A DNA stretch of 64,000 nucleotides from Lepas anatifera (taxonomy: Eukaryota > Arthropoda > Thecostraca > Lepadidae), in the NCBI GenBank assembly GCA_034440635.1, contig JAOTON010001814.1, positions 1,674,001 through 1,738,000 of the forward strand, read 5' to 3'. This document shows positions 10,808-20,410 of this stretch, in pieces. Under the pieces are notes generated by a model that was not told the origin of the DNA, ran no database searches, and was given only the letters and a program-made list of their open reading frames with translations. Numbering within the stretch: position 1 is the stretch's first letter; every line of letters starts with the position of its first letter. The translations under genes were made by a program, and so were the position numbers.

Positions 10808-11829
10808 TGATCTCACGAAGGGATGTGTTTAATTTTGTGCGTTGCAATATTGGTATCAACAGAGTAGCGGCGGATGACGAAGGTGTCATATGAAGGACAC
10901 ATTACAGGGCGGATTTTGTGAGCATAAAAGAGACACGTGCGGTCGGAAATTACAATTTTTAGTGCAAGGCTGAAGCGGAAATGGCAAGAAAGTCACAGGA
11001 CCCTAAACCGCTTCTTGGAGAAAGAGGAACAGTGGCTGAATGAGTGTTCCATCGCAGCAGATTCACCGAGGGTATTGGAGCCTATTGACCTTGACCAGCC
11101 ATCTATAAGCCGGGGTCTTTGTCGGCCTGTGGGTTTATGTGGAACACTTTCTGGTAGCTCCAAACGGCGTCGAACTTCCGCTTTCATGGCTGGTTACTCC
11201 TCTGCAGAGCTTTTGAATGTCACACGCTCCAAAGCGTCAGGGCCTTTTGGTTTTCTTAAAGACGTGATCGTGACTCCCACAAGACCTACTAAGGTAAGAA
11301 AAATGCTAAGAAAACCAGCAAATACCCCAATACCATACACAGACGAAGAAGCACTTGCTGTGTTCATTGAAGGGCAGCATACGAAGCAAACCTGGCAGTT
11401 TACCAGAGATTTCGGCCAAGAGTCAGAATCAGGGGCGTAGCCAGGATTTCGCTCAGGGGGGAGGGGCGGCGCCCCGAAAAAGGCCCCTGCGACAGCGCCA
11501 AAAGAACCCTGGTGGGTAAAAAGGATTCTGCTTGTTACAGAGTAGTGCTGAAGAGGGCTTAAGAGGGCCCTGTCTGGTATGAAATTTCATATTTGACCAC
11601 AGAGCATAGTGCGGGCGAGCCGCGCTTCGCGCGCCCGTGTCCTTAGGGGCCCTCAAGGGGGTGGCTGTCCCGTCCCCCCTTGGCTACGCCCCTGGTCAGA
11701 ATGTCAGAATGTCGACATATGTCCTCCATACGACATCCCGAAGGCAAAGGAAAATTGTTATCCGGAGGGGTATATTACTATGTATATTATCCCAGTAATA
11801 TTATGCCAATAGCTGGACATAGGCTGCAG
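10808..11829 (+). pseudogene. RAG1-core-like transposase relic, copy A (N-terminal part), split by a MITE
   Basis: The relic translates in pieces: MISRRDVFNFVRCNIG from 10808, then after a stop and frameshift ARLKRKWQESHRTLNRFL onward (10937-11429). There is a 265-bp MITE, then YPPYDIPKAKENCYPEG at about 11720. It is paralogous to copy B at 16734-18172: shared pattern RRD near the start, F-x-RK with a WL that follows, a GRP/SKR basic segment, LK-x3-TPTRP-x-K, and YPP-x2-x-V/P-x-A-x3-C-P. The predicted DNA-binding and catalytic core present in copy B is absent here. Function is inferred only through copy B. Confidence 0.55.
11430..11694. mobile_element. hAT MITE, 265 bp, exact 8-bp TSD
   Basis: Ends CAGGGGCGTAGCCAGG and CCTTGGCTACGCCCCTG. 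The target duplication GTCAGAAT is exact at 11422-11429 and 11695-11702. It interrupts the copy-A coding relic and so postdates it. Confidence 0.9.
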
Positions 11830-11923
11830 ATACAGCAATAACAGCCTCGAAAACTACTCGGGGGCATCTAAAATCCCTAGATATAAAATATTGCTGATGT
11901 AGCCTCAATAGTTCGATGGTAAT

Positions 11924-11962
11924 TAATTTTAAGCGCTTTTGAGCGCCCGCCGGCCCACTGTG
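11924..11962. other. Possible right end of the copy-A RAG-like element
   Basis: Read on the minus strand from 11962, the sequence begins CACAGTG, then 12 bases, then CTCAAAAGC. This is the same heptamer and roughly the same layout as the proven ends of the 15783-18766 element. No matching left end or TSD was found, so the call is tentative. Confidence 0.35.
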
Positions 11963-12344
11963 GCATTGCTTGGTTGATTTGTCGTGGAAAGCCCCAGCGT
12001 TGGAAACCTATAGCCCGAGCTACACGGGTCTTCCCGGCTGGCCACTTGATCGGTTTGGCCGGTCAGCTGGGCGGCCGACTTTGTTTCCCACGGTCTGTAG
12101 TGGCAGCGTGCATACACGTTGCCAGGTCCGATTTTTGGGGTGAGCTGGAAGATTGGGATGCAGCACGAGTAGCTGCTGCTTTCCTCTGGAGGGCAAAACG
12201 TCCCAACTTTAACAACACCAAATCGAGTGCCGTCTTTATACCCCACTCATCGCGATGCTGGACCCGCGCTTTCTTCGCCATCGCAGAAAGGAACCAATCG
12301 AAATCAGCTATCTCCTTTTTCTGATGAGGCGGCAGACGGCCAAG
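11963..12344. other. Unrecognised region, possibly an old coding remnant
   Basis: A minus-strand frame (about 12425-12063) contains PPHQKKEIADFDWFLSAM but matches no family I recognise. Part of this region (about 12010-12140) is an inverted match to 15490-15620 (shared words CCCACGGTCTGTAGTGGCAG / CTCACGGTCTGTGGTGACAG), so it is a dispersed repeat rather than a unique gene. Confidence 0.3.
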
Positions 12345-12510
12345 CATTGGCGGATCCAGGAATTCATTGGGGAGGCTGGGGAGCTCGAGCCTCACCCGCC
12401 AGTACCTCGGGTAGCCTCTCGCCAATCTATAGGGGCTCGGACATTATCTATAGGGGCTCGGACATTTGGGGGGCTTGAGACCCCTGCCCCTCCCCTTGGA
12501 TCCGCCACTG
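12345..12510. mobile_element. hAT-like MITE (no clear TSD)
   Basis: Ends CATTGGCGGATCCAGG and CCTTGGATCCGCCACTG are near-perfect inverted repeats. Interior carries two tandem copies of CTATAGGGGCTCGGACATT. Flanking 8-mers do not match. Confidence 0.55.
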
Positions 12511-12590
12511 CAGCTGAGAGACAGTATTCAAAAGGTCATGAACCCGTCGATCTGATGGAATCATTCATTGCGGCTTACTATTTCCTTTAA

Positions 12591-13042
12591 AGGGAATGTG
12601 GCACCTTTATAACGTGATTTTAACTGAGATAGCCAAGTTTTAAAGCAAGTCGGAAAACCTAGTACTCTAAATATCATTTGTTTGGACCTCGATATTTCCG
12701 TAGAAAAAAGTTAAAACCTACCCGAAATGTATGTACCTCTCATGTACCTCTCGCCAGGCGGCCATTGTTGTGAGCTGCTGGTGTGATGACACATGCTGAC
12801 GTCGCGATGAGCATCAACCAATCCAAACCATTGAAGCGTCTCGAGTATGGTAGTGGTTGCCAGATCATGACATCATCCACAGGCAGAGATTTATTTCTTT
12901 TCCTAGAGGAGTATTTTAAAAATCAAATTATTGAGCTTACTGTACATTTGTCAGAGAAATCATGAGTGGTTTCATTATTTTCGGCTAAAAGTACGCCTAA
13001 TTACACTAAATTCCAGGATTCGACCAAGGTGTCACATTCCCT
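12591..13042 (+). mobile_element. TTAA-target MITE (Kolobok-like), copy 1
   Basis: It starts AGGGAATGTGGCACC, ends GGTGTCACATTCCCT, and is flanked by TTAA at 12587-12590 and 13043-13046. The interior contains CTGACGTCGCGATGAGCATC and a CCAATC word. TTAA duplication plus AGGG termini suggests the Kolobok superfamily (piggyBac ends usually begin CCC). No coding capacity. Confidence 0.8.
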
Positions 13043-13046
13043 TTAA

Positions 13047-14069
13047 CCCGCGCCCCAGCGAGGGTCCAGCGCCACCTTCGCCCCACCGGGGGCCATCGAT
13101 GGCCCCCTCTAAATCCGAAAATATGAGCGTTAGCGCAAATTTGCAAAGTGCAATAGAAAGCTCGCGTGAATTCAGTAAGGAATTACTTTGCATGTTTTAG
13201 TGCTCAGGTCAATGGTTTGACCTCCAGAGGTCAAATTAGGTCAAAATCGGCTATTTTCACTCAAATATGCAATGCTTAAGCAAACTGGGCATAACTCTTA
13301 TGCCATTAGAGCTATTGAGGTCTGATAAAGTAAATTTGATAGAAAATTGTCAGTCCTTTTTCCGCTATGTGAAACGTAAAGACCTCCCACCAGTGGTTTG
13401 ACCTCCAGAGGTCACCTCGTGACCTAAGATGACCTGAGGTCACGAAAGGTCAGAAAGTAACCTTGCCGTACATCAAATGAAAGCCAGTGACAAGACAAAC
13501 ACGATGGTGTTTTTTTCAGCGCTCTAGCTTAATTAGGTCAAAAGTTATTGTCAAAATACTGTTTTTGACCCCTGGTGACCTTGGATGACCTTGGAGAGAG
13601 CAAAGGGCAAATATGGCCCCTGGAATCCGTGAAAGGTTGTCCAAGAACGCTTTTCTGATCAAGCTGAGCATTTGTAATCGCTTTTGTGACTTTTAGATCA
13701 TAAGACAGCTTTTCCCCATGCTTTTTCAATGGGAGAGGTCATCTCGTGACCTGACCTCAGGGCACGAAATTGAAAAATCCCGGATATACACCTTGTAGAC
13801 CCCAGAGGGGCCATAAAGTGTAGGAAGTTTCAAATCGATCGACTTAAAAATGTAGCTCTTACAGAGCTCTAAAGTTGAAGTGAGGTGACCTTGGTTGACC
13901 TCGTCTGGTGACCTGACCTTGGGTGACCCGGGGTAAAAAATTTCAGGGATGGTGGGAAAATGATGCAGTGAGAGGTAGAGCCCTCAACCGCGGTGCTGCG
14001 CCTCTTCGTTTTTCTGCTATCCCGAAAAAACCTTAGGGGGGCTATCGATGGCCCCCCGTGGGGCGAGGG
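13047..14069. repeat. AGGTCA/TGACCT-rich repeat, copy 2 (complete, TTAA-bounded)
   Basis: It is bounded by TTAA at 13043 and 14070. The ends are CCCGCGCCCCAGCG and CCCGTGGGGCGAGGG. Ten AGGTCA/TGACCT hexamers lie in 13204-13453, several as TGACCTCCAGAGGTCA (everted, 4-bp spacer). A hairpin GGGGGGCTATCGATGGCCCC lies near the right end (14034-14055). It is collinear with 21323-22205. No coding sequence. Confidence 0.75.
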
Positions 14070-14073
14070 TTAA

Positions 14074-14522
14074 AGGGAATGTGGCACCTTGGTCGAATCC
14101 TGGAATTTAGTGTAATTAGGCGTACTTTTAGTCAAAAATAATGAAACCACTCATGATTTCTCTGAAAATGTACAATAAGTTCAATATTTGGTTTTTAAAA
14201 ATACTTCTCTAGAAAAACAAATAAATATCAGCCTGTGGATGATGTCTAGATCTGGCAGCCACTACCATACTTGAAACGCTTCAAGGGCTTCGATTGGCTG
14301 ATGCTCATCGTGACGTCAGCATATGTCGTCACACCAGTAGCTCACAACAAAAGCCGCCGGCGACGGGGGGCTGAGGGGGGCTGGTGTCAGGTAGGTTTTA
14401 GCATTTTTCTACGGAAATATCGAGTTCCAAGACAAATGAAATACGGAGTACCGGGTTTTCCGACCTGCTTTACAACTTTGCTATCTCAGTTAAAATCACG
14501 TTGTGAAGGTGCCACATTCCCT
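14074..14522 (-). mobile_element. TTAA-target MITE (Kolobok-like), copy 2, inverted
   Basis: Begins AGGGAATGTGGCACCTTGG, ends GGTGCCACATTCCCT, with TTAA at 14070-14073 and 14523-14526. It is inverted relative to copy 1. The interior has the palindrome TGACGTCA next to ATTGG. It closes a symmetrical structure with copy 1. Confidence 0.8.
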
Positions 14523-14526
14523 TTAA

Positions 14527-15782
14527 AGGGAGATACGCGAAAAAAATTTATTGGCTATATCAAAAGGTTACAAAAAATTGTTTCAGAAGTCCTATTCTCA
14601 TTTTTGCGAATTCGGCCTGCAAATGCCTTAAAATTGCTCTCAAAGTCAACATTTCTAGACGACTTTACCGGGACACCTCATATCGATGTATATGACGTCC
14701 ACATGGCTAAGGCTATCAATTTCTCTGAGAGTTAGGTCATATATATCCTAAACAGTGATGTAGAACTTTGGACTATTCCAGAAAAAAATTTCTTTAGAAA
14801 AAAACAACATTCCAAAACTGTTTTGAAACCGAAATATAGGGCTTAAAAAAAATCACAATTAACCAATCAGAGGTCTAGAAATGCTCAAACCTGGGCCACG
14901 TGACCTATCTGACGCAAAAGTTTTGTCAACCTGAGGCCGAAGCAGAAAATGACTCAAGACCTGAGGTACGAAACCGCTGAAGACTTGAGTAATTATGTTT
15001 TTCCTTTTCTGGGGCAAACTAATTCATTTTGTAGTTTTTAAAAGCTTTTTAAAATTAATTCAAATACAAATACAGGAGAACAGACATTTTCATTATACAA
15101 AAATATTACTTTTCAACTTTAAATAGTTTTCGAAAATAAGTGATGGGTATGGGCATGGGTAAGTGATGGGTGTTTTATTGAAACTGTTAACCTATTCCGA
15201 TAATAAGTAAGTGGCCTCCCAAAATTTTGCCGAAGATGCAAATTTAATTGATAGTTTCGTTATCAGGATTTTTCAAATAGCAAGAAACCACAATAATAAT
15301 TTTTTCGCATATCTCCCTTTAAAGGAAGCCAAGCGCGCGTCAAGCAACAAGTCAACTGGGGTAGAAAGACAACACTCGATTTACTGCTCTTAAAATGAAA
15401 GTTGAATTCAGAAGAAATCAAGGGCTATTTGTGCCGAAGCCCAATCTTACAGTTTGCCCTCAAAAAGTCGAAGCTGACACCGAACACGTACGCTGTCACC
15501 ACAGACCGTGAGAAAAGATGGGTCGCCTACGAGACCGATCCGACCGGACAAGTAGCCGGCCGAGAAAAGGCGTGCAATCCGCACCCCCTGTCCACCTGTC
15601 CCTCTGTTCGGTCGACTAGCTGCAAGACAGGTGCCGCACTTTTGTTGTGCTAACCACCGGTGAAGTCTCATGGACATAGCAAGCGGCAACATGTCTGTCC
15701 TAAAACTAGTCACTTTCACTTTTGCTCCCTACCAAAAGCGGGGAATTCCCCGCCTGTCTTCCCAAGCCCCCTCGCTCCCCTT
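14527..15782. other. No gene recognised; AT-rich, part dispersed repeat
   Basis: 14527-15470 is mostly AT-rich sequence with no recognised feature beyond short low-complexity runs. 15490-15620 is the inverted partner of the repeat near 12010-12140. Confidence 0.5.
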
Positions 15783-15814
15783 CACAGTGTTATAAGCGGC
15801 CGCGAAAACGGACA
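15783..15814 (+). repeat. Left terminal inverted repeat, RSS-like
   Basis: CACAGTG, spacer TTATAAGCGGCC, then GCGAAAACG. The heptamer equals the V(D)J heptamer consensus; six of nine positions agree with the nonamer consensus ACAAAAACC. Confidence 0.8.
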
Positions 15815-16733
15815 GAATACCCCGAAACCGACTTCCGTATTTCAGTAAATAACCTCAACTGGCCCGTACAAAATTGTCTGGTGCATGCGTTTTTGATATT
15901 CATTTGTTTGTGGCTTATCTCATTCTGCCGCTATATTGCTTCAAAGTTGCCACTTCTTCATGTTCGTCCCGCGGATGAATGACGTTGTTTTCATACAGTC
16001 TTTTTCTTAATCCTGCTGCGCGTAGGCTTATCGGCGGATTTTTTGTTGTGTGGTATTAAATGATAGTTTGATGTCTGTTTTGTAGGATCAGCTATATTAT
16101 TAAGCCATGTACCATTTGCCGAAGGATCATTGACCGCCGAAATAACGCTATGTATTTTTTCCGTTTTCAACTTGGAGTATTTTGTTTAACTAGTCTCACA
16201 CTTTTGTGAACAAAAGTGAACAATTCAATTTGCGTATCAGAAGAAAGCCCAATAAATTCTGGACAGGAGCAATCATGACTTTTTTGCATAGTTTTGCATA
16301 TATACTGCTGACACGGCATTGGAGACAGTGGTGCTCCGATCTCGGCGGCAGTTAAGGCACGAACGCGTCGCGCGCCGACTCAGCTGACACCGGCGCTCGT
16401 GCCCTTCGACGGGTGAATTTGATGCCTTAGGGCTGGGGTTTTATCTGGCACTGGCGGTATTTCACCGAAAGAGGGAAAGTTTCGTTGATTTCCACAACAG
16501 TTCAAAAAGTTACTGCCCCGGAAATTTGTATCCATTGCTAGGCTTAGTTAGGGTAAGTGCTGGTCAGAGATATACTTCCATCCGTGTGTACGGCAAGTCT
16601 TGTAACAGGTCAAAGAGTATTGCGACACCTCTGCCCTGTGAATACTTCCCTGGCGCAGAGAAATACTTCAGGTTTAGCCTCATTCGTGCGAAGAACAGTG
16701 TCGTGGTAACGTGCGGGGATAACTGAGTTCCGG

Positions 16734-18172
16734 GTGAGCAGCGCTGAGCTGTTTAAACGGCTGAAGGAAAACGCTCTTTTTCGGAAGAACAGAAGAGATT
16801 TTGTCGAAGCTGCTTTTAATGATACTGTTTATTTCTTAGGTCTTCAAAGAGTGAGCATTTCACGCAATTCAGAGGATGAAATCCGGAAGAAGCTGGTGTC
16901 CTTCCATGTCATTTTCAAGAGAAAAGTGGAACAGTGTTCCAGATCGATCGTGGCGTGCGAAAGCAAAGAAACCGACTGGTTAGCGGAGGACATATGTGAG
17001 CCCATCACACTTGCGGATAAACAGGCTACAGTTTCTACCGGAAAACGTCATCCAGGCCGGCCTCGTTCTCCGTACGACGCAGTCGGAGAGCGGAGCAAGA
17101 GATGTCGCGTCGCCAGTACTGCTGAACAGCATGGCACCCACGAGCTCGTCATGGCTGCCGCCCGAAGTGCCAAAACAGACGAGGATCAGAGCTATCAGCT
17201 GTGCTTAAGGAAAGCGTCGCTACTCCAACTCGGCCCTCCAAGCTTCGCCGTGGAATGCGTGATAGTGCCAGAGTACAGAAGGCTTGTGATCTAACCCCAG
17301 ATGAAGCCCTGGCTGTAACCGTATCGGCAGACATGTCAACAAAAAGTTATAACATCGTGAGGAATATGACAAATAAAGTAAGTGCGAAAGAGGTGTACCC
17401 ACCCCATTATAAAGTTGTGAACGCCCGGCAGAGATGTTTCCCTGGCGAAAACATCAGTGTAACCGACAGCTCTGCCGATGTGCCACTGCAAGTCATATTA
17501 GACAATACGACAAGGAGACTGATAGAGGCTGAGGTTGACCCTACAAAGGTCGGAGCTGACGTCAGCCAGCCTCAGCCAGGTACATCCATCAGAACAACAG
17601 CCGATCCGCAGTGAGGCTGTATCTAGAAAACTGTACCTTAAATGGGGATTTGATGGCGCCACTGGACAAAGTATATATAAGCAAGCGGCGCAGGATGGTG
17701 CTGCTATAGATATAGGATCATATTTTGCTCATCCTTAGTCCCTCTACTGCTGGTAATTAACTACAAATGCGTGTGGATCAACGAAAAGCTGTCGTTAACT
17801 CGGTATTGCCGTCTAATGCACGTGCAATGTGTCAAGGAAACCCCCGCAGTCTCCCGACAAGAAATGAACAACTTTTCAACCCAGATAGAGAAGCTCCAGC
17901 CCTGTGCAGTCGACCTCGCTGGGACCACTGTTCTGGTATCCTACAGTATGCAGTTGACAATGGTAGATGGGAAAGTTGCGAATGCACTGACTGGGACAGC
18001 GTCATCTCAAAGATGTCACATCTGTGGAGCTAAGCCGACTGAGATGAATGACTTAGAACAAGTTCCTCAGAAGGTGGCAAACAAAGTGGCTTATCAGTTT
18101 GGCCTCTCAGCACTCCATGCGTGGATTGTACTTTTTGAGCTCACATTGGCTATTGTCTTAGCTTATCCGTGA
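16734..18172 (+). pseudogene. RAG1-core-like transposase relic, copy B
   Basis: The coding remnant sits in pieces joined by frameshifts near 17180, 17600 and 17735. In order: an N-terminal part with FRKNRRDFVEAAF and a GRPRSP/SKRCR basic segment (from 16734); LKESVATPTRPSKLRRGM; VYPPHYKV and ARQRCFPG; KLYLKWGFDGATGQSIYKQ with an Asp codon at 17652; LVPLLLV and WINEKLSLTRYCRLMHVQC; LTMVDGKVANALTG with Asp at 17966; CHIC at 18014-18025; and GLSALHAWI near 18107-18130. RAG1 from established knowledge has catalytic Asp600, Asp708, a Cys727-x2-Cys730 zinc pair and an ALH segment in the same order. Here the second Asp precedes the second Cys by 19 residues, with Gly at +9 as in RAG1. The region that would hold the catalytic Glu is missing. 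Role as a transposase is inference. Confidence 0.65.
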
Positions 18173-18179
18173 AGGCAAA

Positions 18180-18636
18180 CGAAAAATCATCCATCATCGG
18201 CCATTAAGTTTGGATTACTTTTGCGAGTCGATTGATATGCATATTGATTATGTTGGTTTGGAAAGTGACCTTGACCTGAACTCAGGTCAGGTCATTTTTG
18301 TGTCATGACCTGGCATAGTAATATTATACATCATTCGATTCGCCGTGACGATAGGAAGGGCATAGTGTCTAACAAATTATTCTAGCTCAACTCTGTCAGA
18401 CGTTAGAGCCCAAAAACACTACCCTAGCTTGCCACCCTCTTTGACCTATCATGACCTCAATATTGACCTGAACCAAAAAGTGACCTATATAGTTTCATTA
18501 TGAATTTGTATGAGCTCTCCACCAGCCTTCGCGCTTTTTCGCTATCTCGCATAGCCGAGCTGAGTTCGAAGAGGGGATTTTCAAACACCCCCACCAGGGC
18601 GAAGTTGGGTCGGAGGCCCACCGGGGCGCGGGTTAA
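18180..18636 (-). repeat. AGGTCA/TGACCT-rich repeat, copy 3, inside the RAG-like element
   Basis: Right end CCGGGGCGCGGGTTAA matches the CCCGCGCCCC-TTAA end of other copies. The left part is an inverted match to 4165-4330. Hairpin GAGGGGATTTTCAAACACCCCC lies near 18570-18592. It occupies the place where the transposase C-terminus should be, so its insertion or an associated deletion disabled the gene. Confidence 0.7.
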
Positions 18637-18734
18637 GTGTCAAATTTGGTGTCAATAGGTGTGGTGAGTGTTTAAGTACACATCAGTTTTTGTTTCATGA
18701 GGCTCCGTCTCTTAGTTCCCGAGATATTCAATTA

Positions 18735-18766
18735 TGTCCGTTTTCGCGGCCCCTTATAACACTGTG
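18735..18766 (-). repeat. Right terminal inverted repeat, RSS-like
   Basis: On the minus strand: CACAGTG, spacer TTATAAGGGGCC, then GCGAAAACG. One mismatch (G for C) to the left end over 32 bp. Both ends use a 12-base spacer. Confidence 0.8.
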
Positions 18767-18773
18767 CCCTTGT

Positions 18774-18950
18774 AGGGGCCGCGGTGGTGGAGTGGTCAGC
18801 ATAGCTGGCTTCCACGCAGCCGACCCGGGTTCAAGGCCCGGCGGCTTCCCTGAACAAGGAGCAAGCTGGCTCCCGAGCAACCCTTCCAACAGGGAGAGAG
18901 TTGGCGACGCCATATGACCCTGGCAGTTGGTGCGTCGATAAGCCCCAATA
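18774..18950 (+). mobile_element. tRNA-derived SINE, family 1, copy a
   Basis: It has an A-box-like TGGTGGAGTGG (18785-18795) and a B-box-like GGTTCAAGGCC (18828-18838) at tRNA spacing, within a head GGGGCCGCGGTGGTGGAGTG. The body CAACAGGGAGAGAGTTGGCG is shared with copies at 23715-23876 and 28491-28645. It starts three bases after the RAG-like element's TSD. Confidence 0.75.
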
Positions 18951-19003
18951 ATTATATTCGCTCGCCTTGTGGTAGCGCTCTTGTGTTCTCCAGGACACCA
19001 GCA

Positions 19004-19138
19004 CCTGCCTCCAACTCAACAAATGGTGTTCCTGCCTCCAGCTCTACAAATGGTGTTCCTGCCTCCAACTCAACAAATGGTGTTCCTGCCTCTAACTCAA
19101 CAAATGGTGTTCCTGCCTCCAGCTCTACGAATGGAGGG
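19004..19138 (+). repeat. 27-bp minisatellite, five copies
   Basis: AACAAATGGTGTTCCTGCC and variants repeat at exactly 27-bp spacing (CCTGCCTCC at 19004, 19031, 19058, 19085 as CCTGCCTCT, 19112). The period is a multiple of three, so frames stay open on both strands. No domain is recognised and I do not call a gene. Confidence 0.85.
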
Positions 19139-20249
19139 CAGGGGAAAAACTCCACAGTATGTACTTTTTCGGAGTCGGCTTGGCTCTTTGCAACCAAGAA
19201 AAGCAGGCAGCCTCACCTGCATTCAGTGGAGACTGCTGGAACGGCCCCACATACGTCGGACACAGCCAGTGCTGAGCGGCTCTGGGCCGGCGGCCGGTGG
19301 GTATTTTTACCGCGCACTGGTGGTGGCGGCTTGCAGACGTCCGTCAGAATTGCCTCCCTGGAAGCCACAGCTGATGGTGCGGGTCTAACCTCCGATCTTC
19401 TCTCCCTCACCGGAGGCAGAGCCGAGCTGTCCGATCGCGACCACGAGAATATGTTCGCCAGCCTGATTAGTCTTCACTGGGCATTTAAACCGCGTTTATT
19501 AGGGACATTGCGTGCGTCTGTGGCAAGTCGCTCACATAGCATAACAAACCACTAAAGGTAATGCTACTACACTTGGATCCAGTCAGCGAAGTTGCACGGC
19601 TGGTTCACTTTGGGCACTGCATTTCAACATATGCAGGTCAATGTCTGGGGCTGCGAGGTTGTATACGCTGCACCGCCTATCTAACAAGCAAAACCCAGTA
19701 AACAAGCGCAGCTCGACGAGGCGGCGCGGCACGGGCGGGTCGCGCTGAGCACGGGCGCCATCTGCTTCGTCGGTGCCGCGCGGCAGCCGACTAACCAATC
19801 AATAGTGGCTCACCAGCTCTGCGCGCGCACTGCCCGGCCTCACATCCTGGACCTGTTCGTGCAGCAGCGCCACCGCCGCAGCGGGCCAGCGGGGGAGGGG
19901 GGACCGCTTCACTTTTAGCTAAATAACGTCTGCATCGAGGCCTCTGAAAAAATTGAAAACAGGGAAGCAATGAGCCCAAGCCTCTCTCAGATTTAACACA
20001 CGCAGTGGAGGAATCCGAAAGAGCCCTCCACTTACTGTTCCAAGGTGGCCAGAGAACCGCTCGCCGCCGGATAACGCTACTTGGCCACATTTGAGAGAAT
20101 TCATGAGCGCGTTTACTGGTGAAGATTTTTTTAATTGGTTGATCATTTTTGTACTTACAGGCTTTCAAAGTCATACCTATATTTTGAGACCATTGAAATC
20201 GCGCGGTCGCACCAGTTCGCCTGCACTGTAAACCGAGTGGTGACGTCAT
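19139..20249. other. No feature recognised
   Basis: A fairly GC-rich stretch. Frames are short and match nothing I know. An imperfect polypyrimidine tract with CAG near 20150-20160 has no supporting exon. Confidence 0.4.
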
Positions 20250-20398
20250 CACCATCGGATTCAGAGGGGGAGGCCAAGGGACCATGGCCCTTCCCCCAAG
20301 ATGACGAAATTTTGGCCGATTTTCTTAAAAAAACGCCATGTTTTCACTTTTTTCCCCGAGTTACCTCCTCCAAAACGGCGCTCCTGCGTTCACCAGTG
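20250..20398. mobile_element. hAT MITE, 149 bp, exact 8-bp TSD
   Basis: Ends CACCATCGGATTCAG and CTGCGTTCACCAGTG. The duplication GACGTCAT is exact at 20242-20249 and 20399-20406. The interior is homologous to 23330-23466. Confidence 0.75.
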
Positions 20399-20410
20399 GA
20401 CGTCATAACG

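Larger units (their letters stand above)
15783..18766 (+). mobile_element. RAG/Transib-type DNA transposon with RSS-like ends and 5-bp TSD
   Basis: Both ends begin CACAGTGTTATAAG and stay identical over 32 bp with one mismatch (15783-15814 against 18735-18766 inverted). The 5-bp duplication CCCTT is exact at 15778-15782 and 18767-18771. Each end reads heptamer CACAGTG, 12 bases, then GCGAAAACG, which resembles a 12-spacer recombination signal (known consensus CACAGTG and ACAAAAACC). The interior holds a broken transposase with RAG1-core-like motifs (16734-18172). Transib and RAG-like elements are known for CAC termini and 5-bp TSDs. The C-terminal third of the transposase is missing, an AGGTCA repeat occupying 18180-18636 instead, so the copy is not autonomous. 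Confidence 0.8.

Noticed and set aside
18914..19555. 213-codon frame with STNGVPAS repeats, and the opposite-strand repeat frame
   Set aside because: The 27-bp minisatellite keeps both strands open; flanks show no domain or splice support.
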